A stretch of DNA of 64,000 nucleotides from Clostridium_S neuense (GTDB lineage Bacteria > Bacillota > Clostridia > Clostridiales > Clostridiaceae), in assembly GCF_045310695.1 (NCBI RefSeq), contig NZ_JBJIAA010000003.1, positions 186,001 to 250,000 of the forward strand, read 5' to 3'. The notes under the pieces were generated by a model that searched no databases, had not been told where the DNA came from, and was given only the letters and a program-made list of their open reading frames with translations. The translations under genes were made by a program, and so were the position numbers. Shown here piece by piece: positions 54,023-62,917 of this stretch. Each line of letters starts with the position of its first letter. Position 1 is the first letter of the stretch.

Positions 54023-54496
54023 ATGGATTTTTATGATTTTAGTGCAAGAAATATGAATGGAAAAGAAGTAAAAATGGAGGAATACAAGGGCAAGGTTACT
54101 TTGGTAGTAAATACGGCAAGTAAATGCGGATTAACACCTCAGTTAGAAGGACTTGAAAACTTGTACAAGGAATACAAGGATAGAGGTTTCGAGATATTGG
54201 GATTCCCATGCAATCAATTTGCACACCAAGACCCAGGTACAAATAAAGAAATTAGTCAATTTTGTCTTTTAAATTATGGAGTTACTTTTACAATGTTTGA
54301 GAAAATAGATGTTAATGGTGAGGGAGCGCATCCATTGTATAAATTTTTAAAGGAGGAAGCAAAAGGAGCTTTGGGTAATGCAATTAAATGGAATTTTACT
54401 AAATTTCTTATAGATAGAGAAGGTAAGGTTATAAAAAGATATGCACCTGTAGTAACTCCAGATAAAATAAAAGAAGATATAGAAAAGTTATTATGA
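54023..54496 (+). CDS. Glutathione peroxidase-family thiol peroxidase (first copy)
   Basis: A 157-residue thioredoxin-fold peroxidase. The peroxidatic residue is Cys (about 35) in NTASKCGLTPQ, not selenocysteine; GFPCNQFAHQDPG and IKWNFTKFLID are the other family blocks. It reduces peroxides, in bacteria usually with thioredoxin rather than glutathione. ATG 54023 lies nine bases after AGAGGG; the longer in-frame start at 53939 would add an unconserved tail. It is 19 bases ahead of its paralogue. Confidence 0.93.
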   Translation: MDFYDFSARNMNGKEVKMEEYKGKVTLVVNTASKCGLTPQLEGLENLYKEYKDRGFEILGFPCNQFAHQDPGTNKEISQFCLLNYGVTFTMFEKIDVNGEGAHPLYKFLKEEAKGALGNAIKWNFTKFLIDREGKVIKRYAPVVTPDKIKEDIEKLL

Positions 54497-54515
54497 ATTT
54501 TAGGAGGAAAAAAGA

Positions 54516-55067
54516 ATGAATATATATGATTATAAATTTATAGACATTAATGGAAAGGAAGTAGCTTTTAAAGATTATGAAAATAAAGTATTATTAATTG
54601 TAAATATAGCAAGCAAATGTGGCTTTACACCTCAATTAGAGGATTTGGAGAAAATATATAAAAAGTACAATAAAGACGGTCTTGAGGTAATTGGCTTTCC
54701 ATGCAATCAATTTTTAAGTCAATCTCCAGAAAATAATGAGGGGATAAATAAATTTTGTAAATTAAATTATGGTGTAACCTTTATGATTTCAGAAAAAGTA
54801 GAGGTTAATGGTGTTAATGCACATCCTGTATTCAATTATTTGGTTAGAGAATGTCCTTTTATGGGATTTAATAAAGAGAATAATTCAGTTAAAATTGTAT
54901 ATTCAGTTTTAGAAGAGCGCTATCCGGAATATTTGGTTGGTGATAGTATAAAGTGGAATTTTACTAAATTTTTAATAGATAAAAGTGGAAAACCTATAAA
55001 AAGATTTGAACCTGATGTAGAGCCTATGGATATGGTAGAGGATATAGAAAAGGCAATTTATGTATAA
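54516..55067 (+). CDS. Glutathione peroxidase-family thiol peroxidase (second, longer copy)
   Basis: The 183-residue paralogue has the same catalytic Cys (about 35, NIASKCGFTPQ), GFPCNQFLSQSP and IKWNFTKFLID. It differs by an extra segment of about 28 residues before the last block (RECPFMGFNKENNSVKIVYS), so the two are not a recent duplication. The different size suggests another substrate or reductant. AGGAGG precedes the ATG. A terminator closes the operon. Confidence 0.92.
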   Translation: MNIYDYKFIDINGKEVAFKDYENKVLLIVNIASKCGFTPQLEDLEKIYKKYNKDGLEVIGFPCNQFLSQSPENNEGINKFCKLNYGVTFMISEKVEVNGVNAHPVFNYLVRECPFMGFNKENNSVKIVYSVLEERYPEYLVGDSIKWNFTKFLIDKSGKPIKRFEPDVEPMDMVEDIEKAIYV

Positions 55068-55071
55068 TAAA

Positions 55072-55118
55072 AAGAAGAACTGTTGTACTAAAAAATTAGT
55101 GCAGCAGTCCTTTTTTTT
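55072..55118 (+). terminator. Terminator of the OhrR-GPx operon
   Basis: AGAACTGTTGTACTAA pairs with TTAGTGCAGCAGTCC through several G-U pairs, followed by eight T. Confidence 0.85.
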
Positions 55119-55167
55119 TAGATAATTAACTTTAAAATTAGTGCTATTAAATTCATCTTTACAAATT

Positions 55168-55297
55168 GGAAGTTGTGAAGCAATATTGATTTGGAATATT
55201 AAATAAAGCTAAATAAATCTAAGACTTTTACGATTTATAATCTAACATTTTTAAAGCTTTATGCCTCAAATTTCGTAGGAACGGAGGAGCTTTTTCT
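55168..55297. repeat. Palindromic repeat family, copy 4 (partial)
   Basis: GGAAGTTGTGAAGCAATATTG, then the block TTGGAATATTAAATAAA shared with copy 1 (15899), AAATCTAAG, and at the right the core TTTCGTAGGAACGGAGGA (55272-55289) shared with 16211. It does not form the full long hairpin. The rest of the gap to 55432 shows no gene. Confidence 0.65.
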
Positions 55298-55432
55298 ATT
55301 ATTTCAAGTTTTCTATCCATAGGTATGGTATAATCTTTCTCAAAAATTATTATTTTAATAGAACCAAAGGTGATGTTAACTTATCTAATATACGAATATA
55401 AAATGTGATCATATTTTAAGATGGAGGATAAG

Positions 55433-55960
55433 ATGGAAAATGTGGACTTAATAAAACTGGCCAAGCTATCTAAAAGAGGAAATAAAGAGGCTTTTAGTAA
55501 GCTTATAAAAATTTATGAAAAAGATTTATATAGAGTGGCTATTGCTATACTTAAAAATGATAATGATGCTTTAGATGGAATACAAGATGCTATACTTAAG
55601 GCATTCCAAAGCATAGAAAAATTAAAAAAACCACAGTATTTTAAAACTTGGCTAATAAAAATTCTTATTAACAGTTGTAATGCCATTATTAGTAGGAAAA
55701 GAAAAATCGTTTCATATGAAGATTATGTAGGAAGAACATGTGAAGAAGAAGGTTTCAGAAAGGTTGACATAAAAACTGTAGTAGATAAGCTTGATTATGA
55801 ACTTAGAATACTTATTGTACTTTATTACTATGAGGATATGCCTTTGAAAAATATAAGTGAAGTTTTAAATATCCCAGAGGGGACTGTAAAATCAAGATTA
55901 TCTAAAGCTAGGGGATGTTTAAAGGAGTATTTAAGTGATAATGTAAGGAGTGTGCTTTAG
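55433..55960 (+). CDS. ECF-type RNA polymerase sigma factor
   Basis: A 175-residue sigma factor with region 2 (LIKIYEKDLYRVAIAILKN to AFQSIEKLKKPQYFKTWLI, about residues 20-80) and region 4 (LPLKNISEVLNIPEGTVKSRLSKARG near 130-160). It resembles the SigV/SigM-like group that responds to envelope stress. ATG 55433 lies after GGAGGAT; an in-frame ATG at 55421 overlaps that site. The next gene encodes a membrane protein that should be its anti-sigma factor. Target promoters are not identifiable here. Confidence 0.92.
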   Translation: MENVDLIKLAKLSKRGNKEAFSKLIKIYEKDLYRVAIAILKNDNDALDGIQDAILKAFQSIEKLKKPQYFKTWLIKILINSCNAIISRKRKIVSYEDYVGRTCEEEGFRKVDIKTVVDKLDYELRILIVLYYYEDMPLKNISEVLNIPEGTVKSRLSKARGCLKEYLSDNVRSVL

Positions 55961-55961
55961 T

Positions 55962-57368
55962 ATGGAAGATAAGTTTGAAAAGGAATTAAAAGAAATTTTA
56001 AAAACCAGCAGTGAGTATATAGAAGTTCCTGAAAAAATATCAATAGGAATAGATGAAACTTTAGCAAAGCTAAAACCTAAGAATAGAAAGAAAATTTTAA
56101 TAAAAAAAATAAGTATAGTAGCTGCATTGGCGTTTGTGTTATTAACGGGTTTTGTAACTACTTGTCCTACATTAGCAGCTGAAATACCAATTATTAATAA
56201 ACTTACAGGGATTAACTCTTTGTTTAATAAACTAACGTCTAGTGAATATGGAGATGAATTTAAAAATTTATCTAAATTAAGTAATGTATCGGTTGCGATA
56301 AATAAAGGAGTTTCGGATAAAGGTGTTACTGTAACAATAAAAGAAATAGCATATGATGAAGCTGCTTTTTATGTAATTTATGATGTTAATTTAGATAAGA
56401 ATGTAACAAACAAAAAATACTTGGAGCATGGAATTATGGCTTCTACAGAAGTAAATGGCAAAAAATATGAAGCAAATGCAAGTGTTCCTATTTATTCTGA
56501 TGCTACAAGGGCTGAATTTACAGATGTATTTCCTGTAACTGGGGGAGATACAATTCCAGATAAATTTGATTTTAACATGATTTTTACTGGAATTGATAAT
56601 TTAAAAGGAAGCTGGAATTTTAAAATACCATTAGTAAAAGAAAAATTAAAAGATAAGGTTAATGTTTTTAAACTAAATAAGGTCATAAAAGATGGCTCTA
56701 ATTCCATAAAAATAGAAAGAGTGACAAGTTCTCCTGCGTACTTATCAATGCTTGCAGAATTTAAAAAATATGAACCAGATAAATATGATTATGCAATGAT
56801 GGATTCAAATGGAGATGAATATGAGGGGGTTGATATGGGTGGAATAGTAAAAAACCTTTTTTCAACAGATGTCACATTTTTTTACAAACAAATTGAAGGA
56901 AGTAAACTTAGCAGTATTAGCATACTTAGGCCAAAGAGCAAAAGTATTTTTGCTGATGATTTCAAGCTTAAAAAGGTACAATACTTGCCGCTGAATTCCA
57001 AACTTCCAGTTGATTTTTCAGTAGGTAATAATAAAAAAATTACTATTAAGTCCATAGGCGAAAAAAATGATAAAATTGAAATTATATTCACTGCAAAGGG
57101 ATTTCCCGCATATACTTTTGCTTTTGGCGGAGGAATAAGGATTTATGATGAAAGTATGGATAAGGATAGTAAAAAAGCTTATGATTTTGTACGCCCAGAG
57201 ACTTTAGGAAATAGTGAGTACAAAGTAACGTTACCTAAAGAAAGGATGGTACTTAAAGATAGTACAACTATGGTGAAGTACAACGTAGATATTAATAAAT
57301 TTGATATATGCATAGGAAATTATGATGAAATGTATGATGAAGTTGGAAGAATAAGTTTAATAAAATAG
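55962..57368 (+). CDS. Membrane anti-sigma factor with DUF4179-type outer domain
   Basis: The 468-residue protein has a cytoplasmic N-terminus (about 1-45, EKELKEILKTSSEYIEVPEK), one membrane helix (about 47-66) and a long outside part, first the DUF4179-like region (residues 100-260), then a second sandwich-like part. Pairing with the ECF sigma gene one base away is the usual arrangement of sigma and its membrane-anchored inhibitor. ATG 55962 is used; GTG 55950 falls in the ribosome site. Signal sensed is unknown. Confidence 0.85.
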   Translation: MEDKFEKELKEILKTSSEYIEVPEKISIGIDETLAKLKPKNRKKILIKKISIVAALAFVLLTGFVTTCPTLAAEIPIINKLTGINSLFNKLTSSEYGDEFKNLSKLSNVSVAINKGVSDKGVTVTIKEIAYDEAAFYVIYDVNLDKNVTNKKYLEHGIMASTEVNGKKYEANASVPIYSDATRAEFTDVFPVTGGDTIPDKFDFNMIFTGIDNLKGSWNFKIPLVKEKLKDKVNVFKLNKVIKDGSNSIKIERVTSSPAYLSMLAEFKKYEPDKYDYAMMDSNGDEYEGVDMGGIVKNLFSTDVTFFYKQIEGSKLSSISILRPKSKSIFADDFKLKKVQYLPLNSKLPVDFSVGNNKKITIKSIGEKNDKIEIIFTAKGFPAYTFAFGGGIRIYDESMDKDSKKAYDFVRPETLGNSEYKVTLPKERMVLKDSTTMVKYNVDINKFDICIGNYDEMYDEVGRISLIK

Positions 57369-57377
57369 TTTTAAGAT

Positions 57378-57424
57378 AAATTACAGGCGCCTTAGTATAA
57401 GTTGAGGTGCCTGTAATTTATTTT
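57378..57424 (+). terminator. Terminator of the sigma/anti-sigma pair
   Basis: AAATTACAGGCGCCT (57378-57392) pairs with AGGTGCCTGTAATTT (57405-57419) with one G-T pair, then ATTTTA. Confidence 0.88.
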
Positions 57425-57476
57425 ACTATGCTATAATATAAGAAGTACAATAATATCATATACGAGAGGTTATTAA

Positions 57477-58442
57477 ATGAAATATTATTTAGCACCAATG
57501 GAAGGAATAACAGGATATATATATAGAAATTGTTATAAAAAATTTTTTAATGATATTGATAAGTATTTTACACCTTTTATTACTCCTAATGAGAGCACAA
57601 GTCTTAGAACTAAAGAATTGAGGGACCTTTTACCTGAAAATAATAAGGGGATAAACGTAGTACCTCAAATACTTACTAATTCTTCAGAAGGTTTTATTTT
57701 TACTTGCAAAAAATTGCGAGAATTAGGTTATAATGAGGTTAACTTAAATTTAGGGTGTCCTTCTGGAACAGTTGTATCGAAAAATAGAGGGTCAGGTTTT
57801 CTTGCTAAAAGGGAAGAGCTTGATGTATTTTTAGATGAAATATTTAAAATGGATTTTATGAAAATTTCTATAAAAACGAGGATAGGAAAAGATAAACCAG
57901 AAGAATTTTATGAACTAATAAAAATTTTTAATAAATATCCTTTAGAAGAATTAATTATTCATCCTAGAACACAAAAAGACTTTTATAAAAATAAACCTAA
58001 TTTAGAGGTGTTTAAAGCTGCAGTGGCATTAAGTAATAATTCTGTGTGTTATAATGGTGATATTTTTACTGTGAGCGATTATAAAGAATTAATGAAAGCT
58101 TTTCCTAGTTTGGAGGAAGTTATGCTTGGGAGAGGGATCATAGCAAATCCAGGCTTAGTTGGTTCCATAAAAGATGACATTTATATAGATAAAAAAATAT
58201 TAAAAGATTTTCACGACGAGATTTTAAATACATATATAGATGTATATAAAGATAAAAGAAATGCAATGCTTAGAATGAAAGAGCTATGGGGATATATGAT
58301 TTATATATTTTCAAATAATAAAAAATATATTAAAAACATTAAGAAGGCACAAGGGCTAAATGCTTACAAGGCAGCTGTTTCAAGTTTATTTGCAGAGAGT
58401 GAAATTATACAGGGGGCTGGATTATTCTATAATGAATATTAA
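57477..58442 (+). CDS. tRNA-dihydrouridine synthase
   Basis: A 321-residue FMN-dependent barrel that reduces uridine in tRNA D-loops using NADPH. It begins YYLAPMEGITGYIYR, and the catalytic Cys is near residue 94 in NLNLGCPSGTVVSKNRGSGF; HPRTQKDFY and EVMLGRGIIANP are further family motifs. It belongs to the Dus family, though the subgroup (A/B/C-like) is not clear. CGAGAGG precedes the ATG. Confidence 0.93.
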   Translation: MKYYLAPMEGITGYIYRNCYKKFFNDIDKYFTPFITPNESTSLRTKELRDLLPENNKGINVVPQILTNSSEGFIFTCKKLRELGYNEVNLNLGCPSGTVVSKNRGSGFLAKREELDVFLDEIFKMDFMKISIKTRIGKDKPEEFYELIKIFNKYPLEELIIHPRTQKDFYKNKPNLEVFKAAVALSNNSVCYNGDIFTVSDYKELMKAFPSLEEVMLGRGIIANPGLVGSIKDDIYIDKKILKDFHDEILNTYIDVYKDKRNAMLRMKELWGYMIYIFSNNKKYIKNIKKAQGLNAYKAAVSSLFAESEIIQGAGLFYNEY

Positions 58443-58516
58443 TGTAAAGAATGTAGCAAGCTCTTCTTTTGCTTCATAGTATATCCTTATAAGAAATAGT
58501 ATAAAGAGGAGCTTTT

Positions 58517-59245
58517 ATGTTTAATTGTGGTTTTAGGGAAAATAATATGATATGTCCTAGAATTGTTTCTTATAAGCGAGGAGATGTAAATGGTGATGGT
58601 ATACCTGATAATGTTTATCTAACTGGTACAAAGAAGCCGGATAGCCCGTTTATTCAAGATATAACACTTATAATTCAAGATGGGGCTTCAGGAAGGTTAA
58701 ACAAAGTACAATTAAGTGAAAATGCAGGGTATGATCCAGCACTTTTTTTGGGAGATTTTACTGGGGATGGTGTGAAGGATATACTCATAAGTATTTTTTC
58801 AGGTGGTAGTGGTGCGTTTATGTATGATTATATATATACCTTTACAAAAAATGTACCTAAATTGATCTTCGATTTTAATGAATATAATGAAGAATATAAA
58901 TATGAGATTACTTATAAAGACAATTACAAGGTTGAAGCTATTAGTAGAAAAAATAATGAAAAGTATATTATAGATATATCTACTAGAGATTCGGGTTACT
59001 TAAGTGAGATATATTATGATAATGGAGTTTTAAAGCAGCCAATTAGCGGATTTGTAAATCCATTAAGCGGTTTATATCCTGTGGATTATGATTTAGATGG
59101 GGTGTATGAGTTACTGGCTTATCAAAAAATAGCTGGAAGATACAATGCAGATGCTTTAGGGTATTTCCTAAATGTTTTAAAGTGGAAAGACAATAAGTTT
59201 GATTTGTACAACCAGAATGTAGCAATTTTTGGAGTTCAAGTATAG
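58517..59245 (+). CDS. VCBS/FG-GAP-like Asp-rich loop protein, function unknown
   Basis: The 242-residue protein has repeats with calcium-binding-type loops: GDVNGDGIPDNV near residue 22, GDFTGDGVKDILI near 78 and DYDLDGVYELLAYQ near 190. Such FG-GAP/VCBS blades occur in surface proteins, but no signal peptide or anchor is visible, so it may stay in the cytoplasm or be released by the mother cell. GAGGAGC precedes the ATG. It stands alone between the dus gene and a convergent kinase gene. Confidence 0.7.
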   Translation: MFNCGFRENNMICPRIVSYKRGDVNGDGIPDNVYLTGTKKPDSPFIQDITLIIQDGASGRLNKVQLSENAGYDPALFLGDFTGDGVKDILISIFSGGSGAFMYDYIYTFTKNVPKLIFDFNEYNEEYKYEITYKDNYKVEAISRKNNEKYIIDISTRDSGYLSEIYYDNGVLKQPISGFVNPLSGLYPVDYDLDGVYELLAYQKIAGRYNADALGYFLNVLKWKDNKFDLYNQNVAIFGVQV

Positions 59246-59265
59246 AAACAAAATGCTATGCAATT

Positions 59266-59405
59266 TCTGTAATCTGTTTCTCTACGAAAATGATAAATCA
59301 CCTTTGAACTATGCAGGAGCGAAGTAGCAATGCTGAAGGAATGCTTAAAAAAGTCCTATAAATCTAAGATTTATAGGACTTTTTTAAGCATTGAGCATTG
59401 TGCTT
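59266..59405. repeat. Palindromic repeat family, copy 5, with bidirectional terminator
   Basis: 59342-59363 and 59369-59390 are exact complements (22 bp, core AAAAAAGTCCTATAAAT) around CTAAG, with T-runs on both strands. It serves two convergent genes. The left flank GCGAAGTAGCAATGCTGAAGGAA matches the start of copies 2 and 3, and a diverged CGTAG core (minus strand) lies at 59272-59288. Confidence 0.8.
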
Positions 59406-59409
59406 TGCA

Positions 59410-61008
59410 CTATTTAAGATTATCTACAGCAGCTCTTTCAATTGAAAGTCCATTAGTGTAACGCTTCATGAATTCATCAAAGCCTTTAACATCCGTAGGA
59501 TCTGGATTCATCTTCGTACCAACTTTTCCTGCAAATATTTTTTGTGATAGATAATCGTCTAATGTTTCATTTTCAGTTTTATTAATCATGTAAGCAGCAA
59601 GTAGTGCAATTCCCCATGCACCGCCTTCTCCGGCATTTTCCATAACAGTGACAGGAGCATTTATAGCGGCAGCCATGATTTTTTGACCTATACCTCTAGT
59701 TTTAAACAATCCTCCATGACCTAACATTTCATCAACTTTAACATTCTCATCTTTGAGAAGAATGTCTAAACCAGTTTTTAATGCACCTAAAGCAGTAAAT
59801 AAGTTTACACGGATGAAATTAGCTAAGTTGAAATTGCTTTCAGGTTTACGCACAAATAAAGGACGACCTTCTTCAAAATTAGTTATATGTTCACCTGAGA
59901 AATAATTGTAAGCAAGCAAGCCACCGCAGTCTGGATCTCCAAAAAGTGCTTTAGTATATAAAACTGAGAACAACTTATCCATAGTAACGTTTTCTAGTCC
60001 CATTGCTTCAGCAAATTCCTTAAATATGTTAACCCATGCGTTAAGATCAGATGTACAATTGTTACAATGCACCATGGCAACTAGGTTTCCAGTTGGAGTG
60101 GTAACTAAATCAATTGCATCATATACTTTTGATAATTCTTTTTCAAGCACAATCATTGCAAAAACTGAAGTGCCAGCTGAAACATTACCTGTACGCTTTG
60201 CTACACTGTTAGTTGCAACCATACCTGTTCCTGCATCACCTTCTGGTGGACAAAATGGAATACCAGGTTTAAGATTTCCTGTAACATCTAAAAGTTTTGC
60301 TCCTTTCTCAGTAAGAACACCAGCATTTTGACCGGCTAGTAAAACCTTTGGCATAATATTCTCGAGTTTCCATGAGAAGTTTTTGGAAGCAACTAATTCA
60401 TCAAATTGTTCAATCATCTTTGCATTATAATTTTTTGTATTTATATCGATAGGGAACATTCCTGATGCTTCACCAATACCTAGAACTTTTTGATCTGTTA
60501 ATTTCCAATGTACATATCCGGCTAAGGTTGTTTGAAAACTGATATCAGAAACATGCTTCTCACCATTTAGAATAGCCTGATAAAGATGAGCAATACTCCA
60601 TCTTTGAGGAACATGATAGTTAAAAAGCTTGGTTAATTCTTCTGAAGCTTTTTCAGTAATAGTGTTACGCCATGTACGGAATGGTACTAAAAGTTCATCA
60701 TTTTTGTCGAAAACCATATAACCATGCATCATTGCGCTAAAACCGATTGCACCAATAGTCTCAAGGGTTACTCCGTATTTTTCTTTTATGTCATTTGCCA
60801 TTTTACTATAACTATCTTGTATACCTTTCCAAACATCTTCTAAGCTGTATGTCCAGATATTATCTATATATCCGTTTTCCCAGTCGTGACTTCCTGAAGC
60901 AATAGGTGTATTATCTTCACCAATCAAAACTGCTTTAATTCTGGTTGAACCAAGTTCAATACCAAGTGTTGTTTTTCCGCTTATAATAGAATTTTTAATA
61001 TCATTCAT
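59410..61008 (-). CDS. FGGY-family sugar kinase (ribulokinase/xylulokinase-like)
   Basis: A 532-residue kinase with the N-terminal phosphate motif TTLGIELGSTRIKAVLIGED (about residue 13), MHGYMVFD near 110, the central CPPEGDAGTGMVATN, and the C-terminal adenosine motif GEGGAWGIALLAAYM. It would phosphorylate a ketopentose in the cytoplasm. I recall an AraK-type L-ribulokinase of this size in C. acetobutylicum, and AraR-like boxes upstream agree, but xylulose is not excluded. The ATG is preceded by GGAGGAA on the minus strand. Confidence 0.88.
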   Translation of the reverse strand: MNDIKNSIISGKTTLGIELGSTRIKAVLIGEDNTPIASGSHDWENGYIDNIWTYSLEDVWKGIQDSYSKMANDIKEKYGVTLETIGAIGFSAMMHGYMVFDKNDELLVPFRTWRNTITEKASEELTKLFNYHVPQRWSIAHLYQAILNGEKHVSDISFQTTLAGYVHWKLTDQKVLGIGEASGMFPIDINTKNYNAKMIEQFDELVASKNFSWKLENIMPKVLLAGQNAGVLTEKGAKLLDVTGNLKPGIPFCPPEGDAGTGMVATNSVAKRTGNVSAGTSVFAMIVLEKELSKVYDAIDLVTTPTGNLVAMVHCNNCTSDLNAWVNIFKEFAEAMGLENVTMDKLFSVLYTKALFGDPDCGGLLAYNYFSGEHITNFEEGRPLFVRKPESNFNLANFIRVNLFTALGALKTGLDILLKDENVKVDEMLGHGGLFKTRGIGQKIMAAAINAPVTVMENAGEGGAWGIALLAAYMINKTENETLDDYLSQKIFAGKVGTKMNPDPTDVKGFDEFMKRYTNGLSIERAAVDNLK

Positions 61009-61172
61009 GTATTTATTCCTCCATAAAATATTTTGATTTTAGGCTTTAATACTATACATCTTTGTTAGCATTTTTTATCATGGTATTTAGCGTATATGTA
61101 ATTTGGATTTATAGAATTTTAAAGTACTTGTAAACAATTTCCTAATAAATACAAAGCTAAGTATCATGTAGC

Positions 61173-61184
61173 ATGTACGTATAA
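61173..61184. promoter_or_regulatory. AraR-like box near the kinase promoter
   Basis: ATGTACGTATAA, the reverse complement of 19154-19165. It lies 165 bases upstream of the kinase start. Confidence 0.5.
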
Positions 61185-61295
61185 CTTTTTGTATCAATAT
61201 TGCTGTTGATTAGTATTAAATTCTATTTCAAATTATAGCTTTGCTTATTTAGAATAAAAATAAGTACTTTAATAAATATTCATACAAAACAAATC

Positions 61296-61307
61296 TTGTA
61301 CGTACAA
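61296..61307. promoter_or_regulatory. AraR-like palindrome upstream of the kinase
   Basis: TTGTACGTACAA is a perfect 12-bp palindrome in the style of AraR operators (TTGTACGTACAA-type core). The whole gap 61009-61677 has no gene; besides the boxes it holds a hairpin at 61465-61513. Confidence 0.6.
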
Positions 61308-61464
61308 CCTATAGTGTTATTGTACTATCAAAATAAAATTTAATCAATATAATTTTATCTTAAACTTAAAATTTTAAATTGTTATAACAAGAGAAAGACG
61401 ATTTGCATTTTCTAAATATAAGTAATAGCTAAGGATTAGCATTTGGATTGATAAAGTAAGATGG

Positions 61465-61513
61465 TTAGTAAAAGTATGAAAATATTATTTATATTCTCTT
61501 TTACTTTTACTAA
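61465..61513. terminator. Hairpin in the kinase/lipoprotein divergent region
   Basis: TTAGTAAAAGTA (61465-61476) pairs with TACTTTTACTAA (61502-61513), then TGTTTTATTT. It may insulate the two divergent units; why it lies between divergent promoters is not clear. Confidence 0.5.
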
Positions 61514-61627
61514 TGTTTTATTTATCTGAGTAGCTGAATCTTTACTATTTGCGTACATGATATTAATTTTATTTTAAGTTGTTGATTATAATGAAATTAT
61601 TGACTTTTTAATATGACATAAACATAT

Positions 61628-61635
61628 GCTATAAT
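61628..61635 (+). promoter_or_regulatory. Extended -10 promoter of the lipoprotein gene
   Basis: GCTATAAT preceded by T (TG-C-TATAAT), with only a poor -35 at 61607. The start codon lies 43 bases downstream after AAAGGAGG. Confidence 0.5.
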
Positions 61636-61677
61636 TAATAATAAGCATGAAAAGACCATAGCAAAGGAGGAATATGG

Positions 61678-62916
61678 ATGAAAGGTTCTATAAAAAAGGC
61701 GTTTTGCATAGTGATGATAACGTTTATCCTTACTAGTTGTTCTATAATTCCTGATCAAAATACAGCTGTTAGTAAGAAACAAAGTAGTAAAATACAGCTT
61801 ACTTTGTGGTATTATTGGGATATTGCTAAAAATCAGCAGGAACTTAGTAATTTAATTAATCAATTTAATAAGTCTCAGAATAAAATAGAGGTAAAAGCTA
61901 GTTAAGTTCCAGATGAAGATTTTAAAAAGCAGTTATCCTTAAGTGTGATAAAAAAGGATACCCCAGATTTAGTTTTAATAGATTCAGCAGATCATGCTTA
62001 TTATAACGGAATGAATTTGTTTGAAGATTTAACTGATAAGATGGACGATTGGGCTTCTTATGATCAAACAGTTTTAAATTCGTGTAAAATGAACGGTAGA
62101 ATATATGGAGTACCATTTGGAGCTAACTGTTTAGCCTTGTTCTATAATGAAGATATGCTCAAGGAAGCTGGATGTGAAGTGCCTAAGACTTGGGAAGAAT
62201 TTGAGGAAACTGCAGAAAAACTAACCAATGGAAGCACTTATGGCTTTGGTATGACAGCGCTTCAAAGTGAAGAAAGCCTTTATGAGTTTCTCCCAATTTT
62301 ATGGTCATATGGTGGTGAAATAGATAATATTAATAGTTCAGAAGGGAAGCAAGCTTTTTCAATATTGCAGAATTTAGTTAGAGATGGTTCAATGAGTAAA
62401 GCTACTACTAATTTAACCTTGGTTGACTTAATGAATCAATTTGTAAATAAAAAAATTGCGATGATGTTTAATTCACCAATGATAGTGCAAACTATTCGTG
62501 AAAAAGGTAAAGGTTTAAATTGGAATGTAACATTTCTTCCTAAGGTAGGAGAAAACGTTTCTATAATAGGAGGAGAAAATTGGGCTGTGCTAAAGGGAAA
62601 GAACAAGAATGAGGCAGTTAAGTTTATAAAATATGTTACTCAGAAGGATCGTGTAAAGTCTTATATTAGCAAGTTTGGATTTTTAGCAGCAAGAACAGAT
62701 ATTATGAAGGATCAATATCTAGATGATGAGGTTATGAGAAAGTTTTATGAAATTTATAAGTATTCAAGGCAAAGAGAAATTACTAAAGAATGGCCGCTTA
62801 AATCTGAAGTCATTTCTAATGCTATGAATGAGATCATAATGGGTGGCAAAGATTTAGACAAAATTTTAGAAGAAGCGCAGCAAAGTATGAATAATATTTC
62901 AAAAGAGGAACAATGA
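61678..62916 (+). pseudogene. Sugar ABC-transporter solute-binding lipoprotein, interrupted by an in-frame stop
   Basis: Without the TAA at 61903-61905 (codon 76) this would be a 412-residue family 1 solute-binding protein. The signal peptide ends in the lipobox LTSC (Cys about 21), followed by LTLWYYWDIAKN. After the stop the same frame continues without shift: VPDEDFKKQLSLSVIKK, then YGVPFGANCLALFYNEDMLKEAG and the usual TWEEFEETAEKL. A single base change from a Tyr codon would explain it. A GTG restart at 61945 lacks a ribosome site. Either a recent pseudogene or a sequencing error. It precedes a YesM-type kinase, so the binding protein might have had a sensing role. Confidence 0.85.
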
Positions 62917-62917
62917 A

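Noticed and set aside
54118..54130. Selenocysteine in the glutathione-peroxidase-type proteins.
   Set aside because: Both have an ordinary Cys codon (TGC and TGT) at the active position.
61945..62916. A separate gene starting at the GTG after the in-frame stop.
   Set aside because: No ribosome site, and the product would be a solute-binding protein without signal peptide and first strands.
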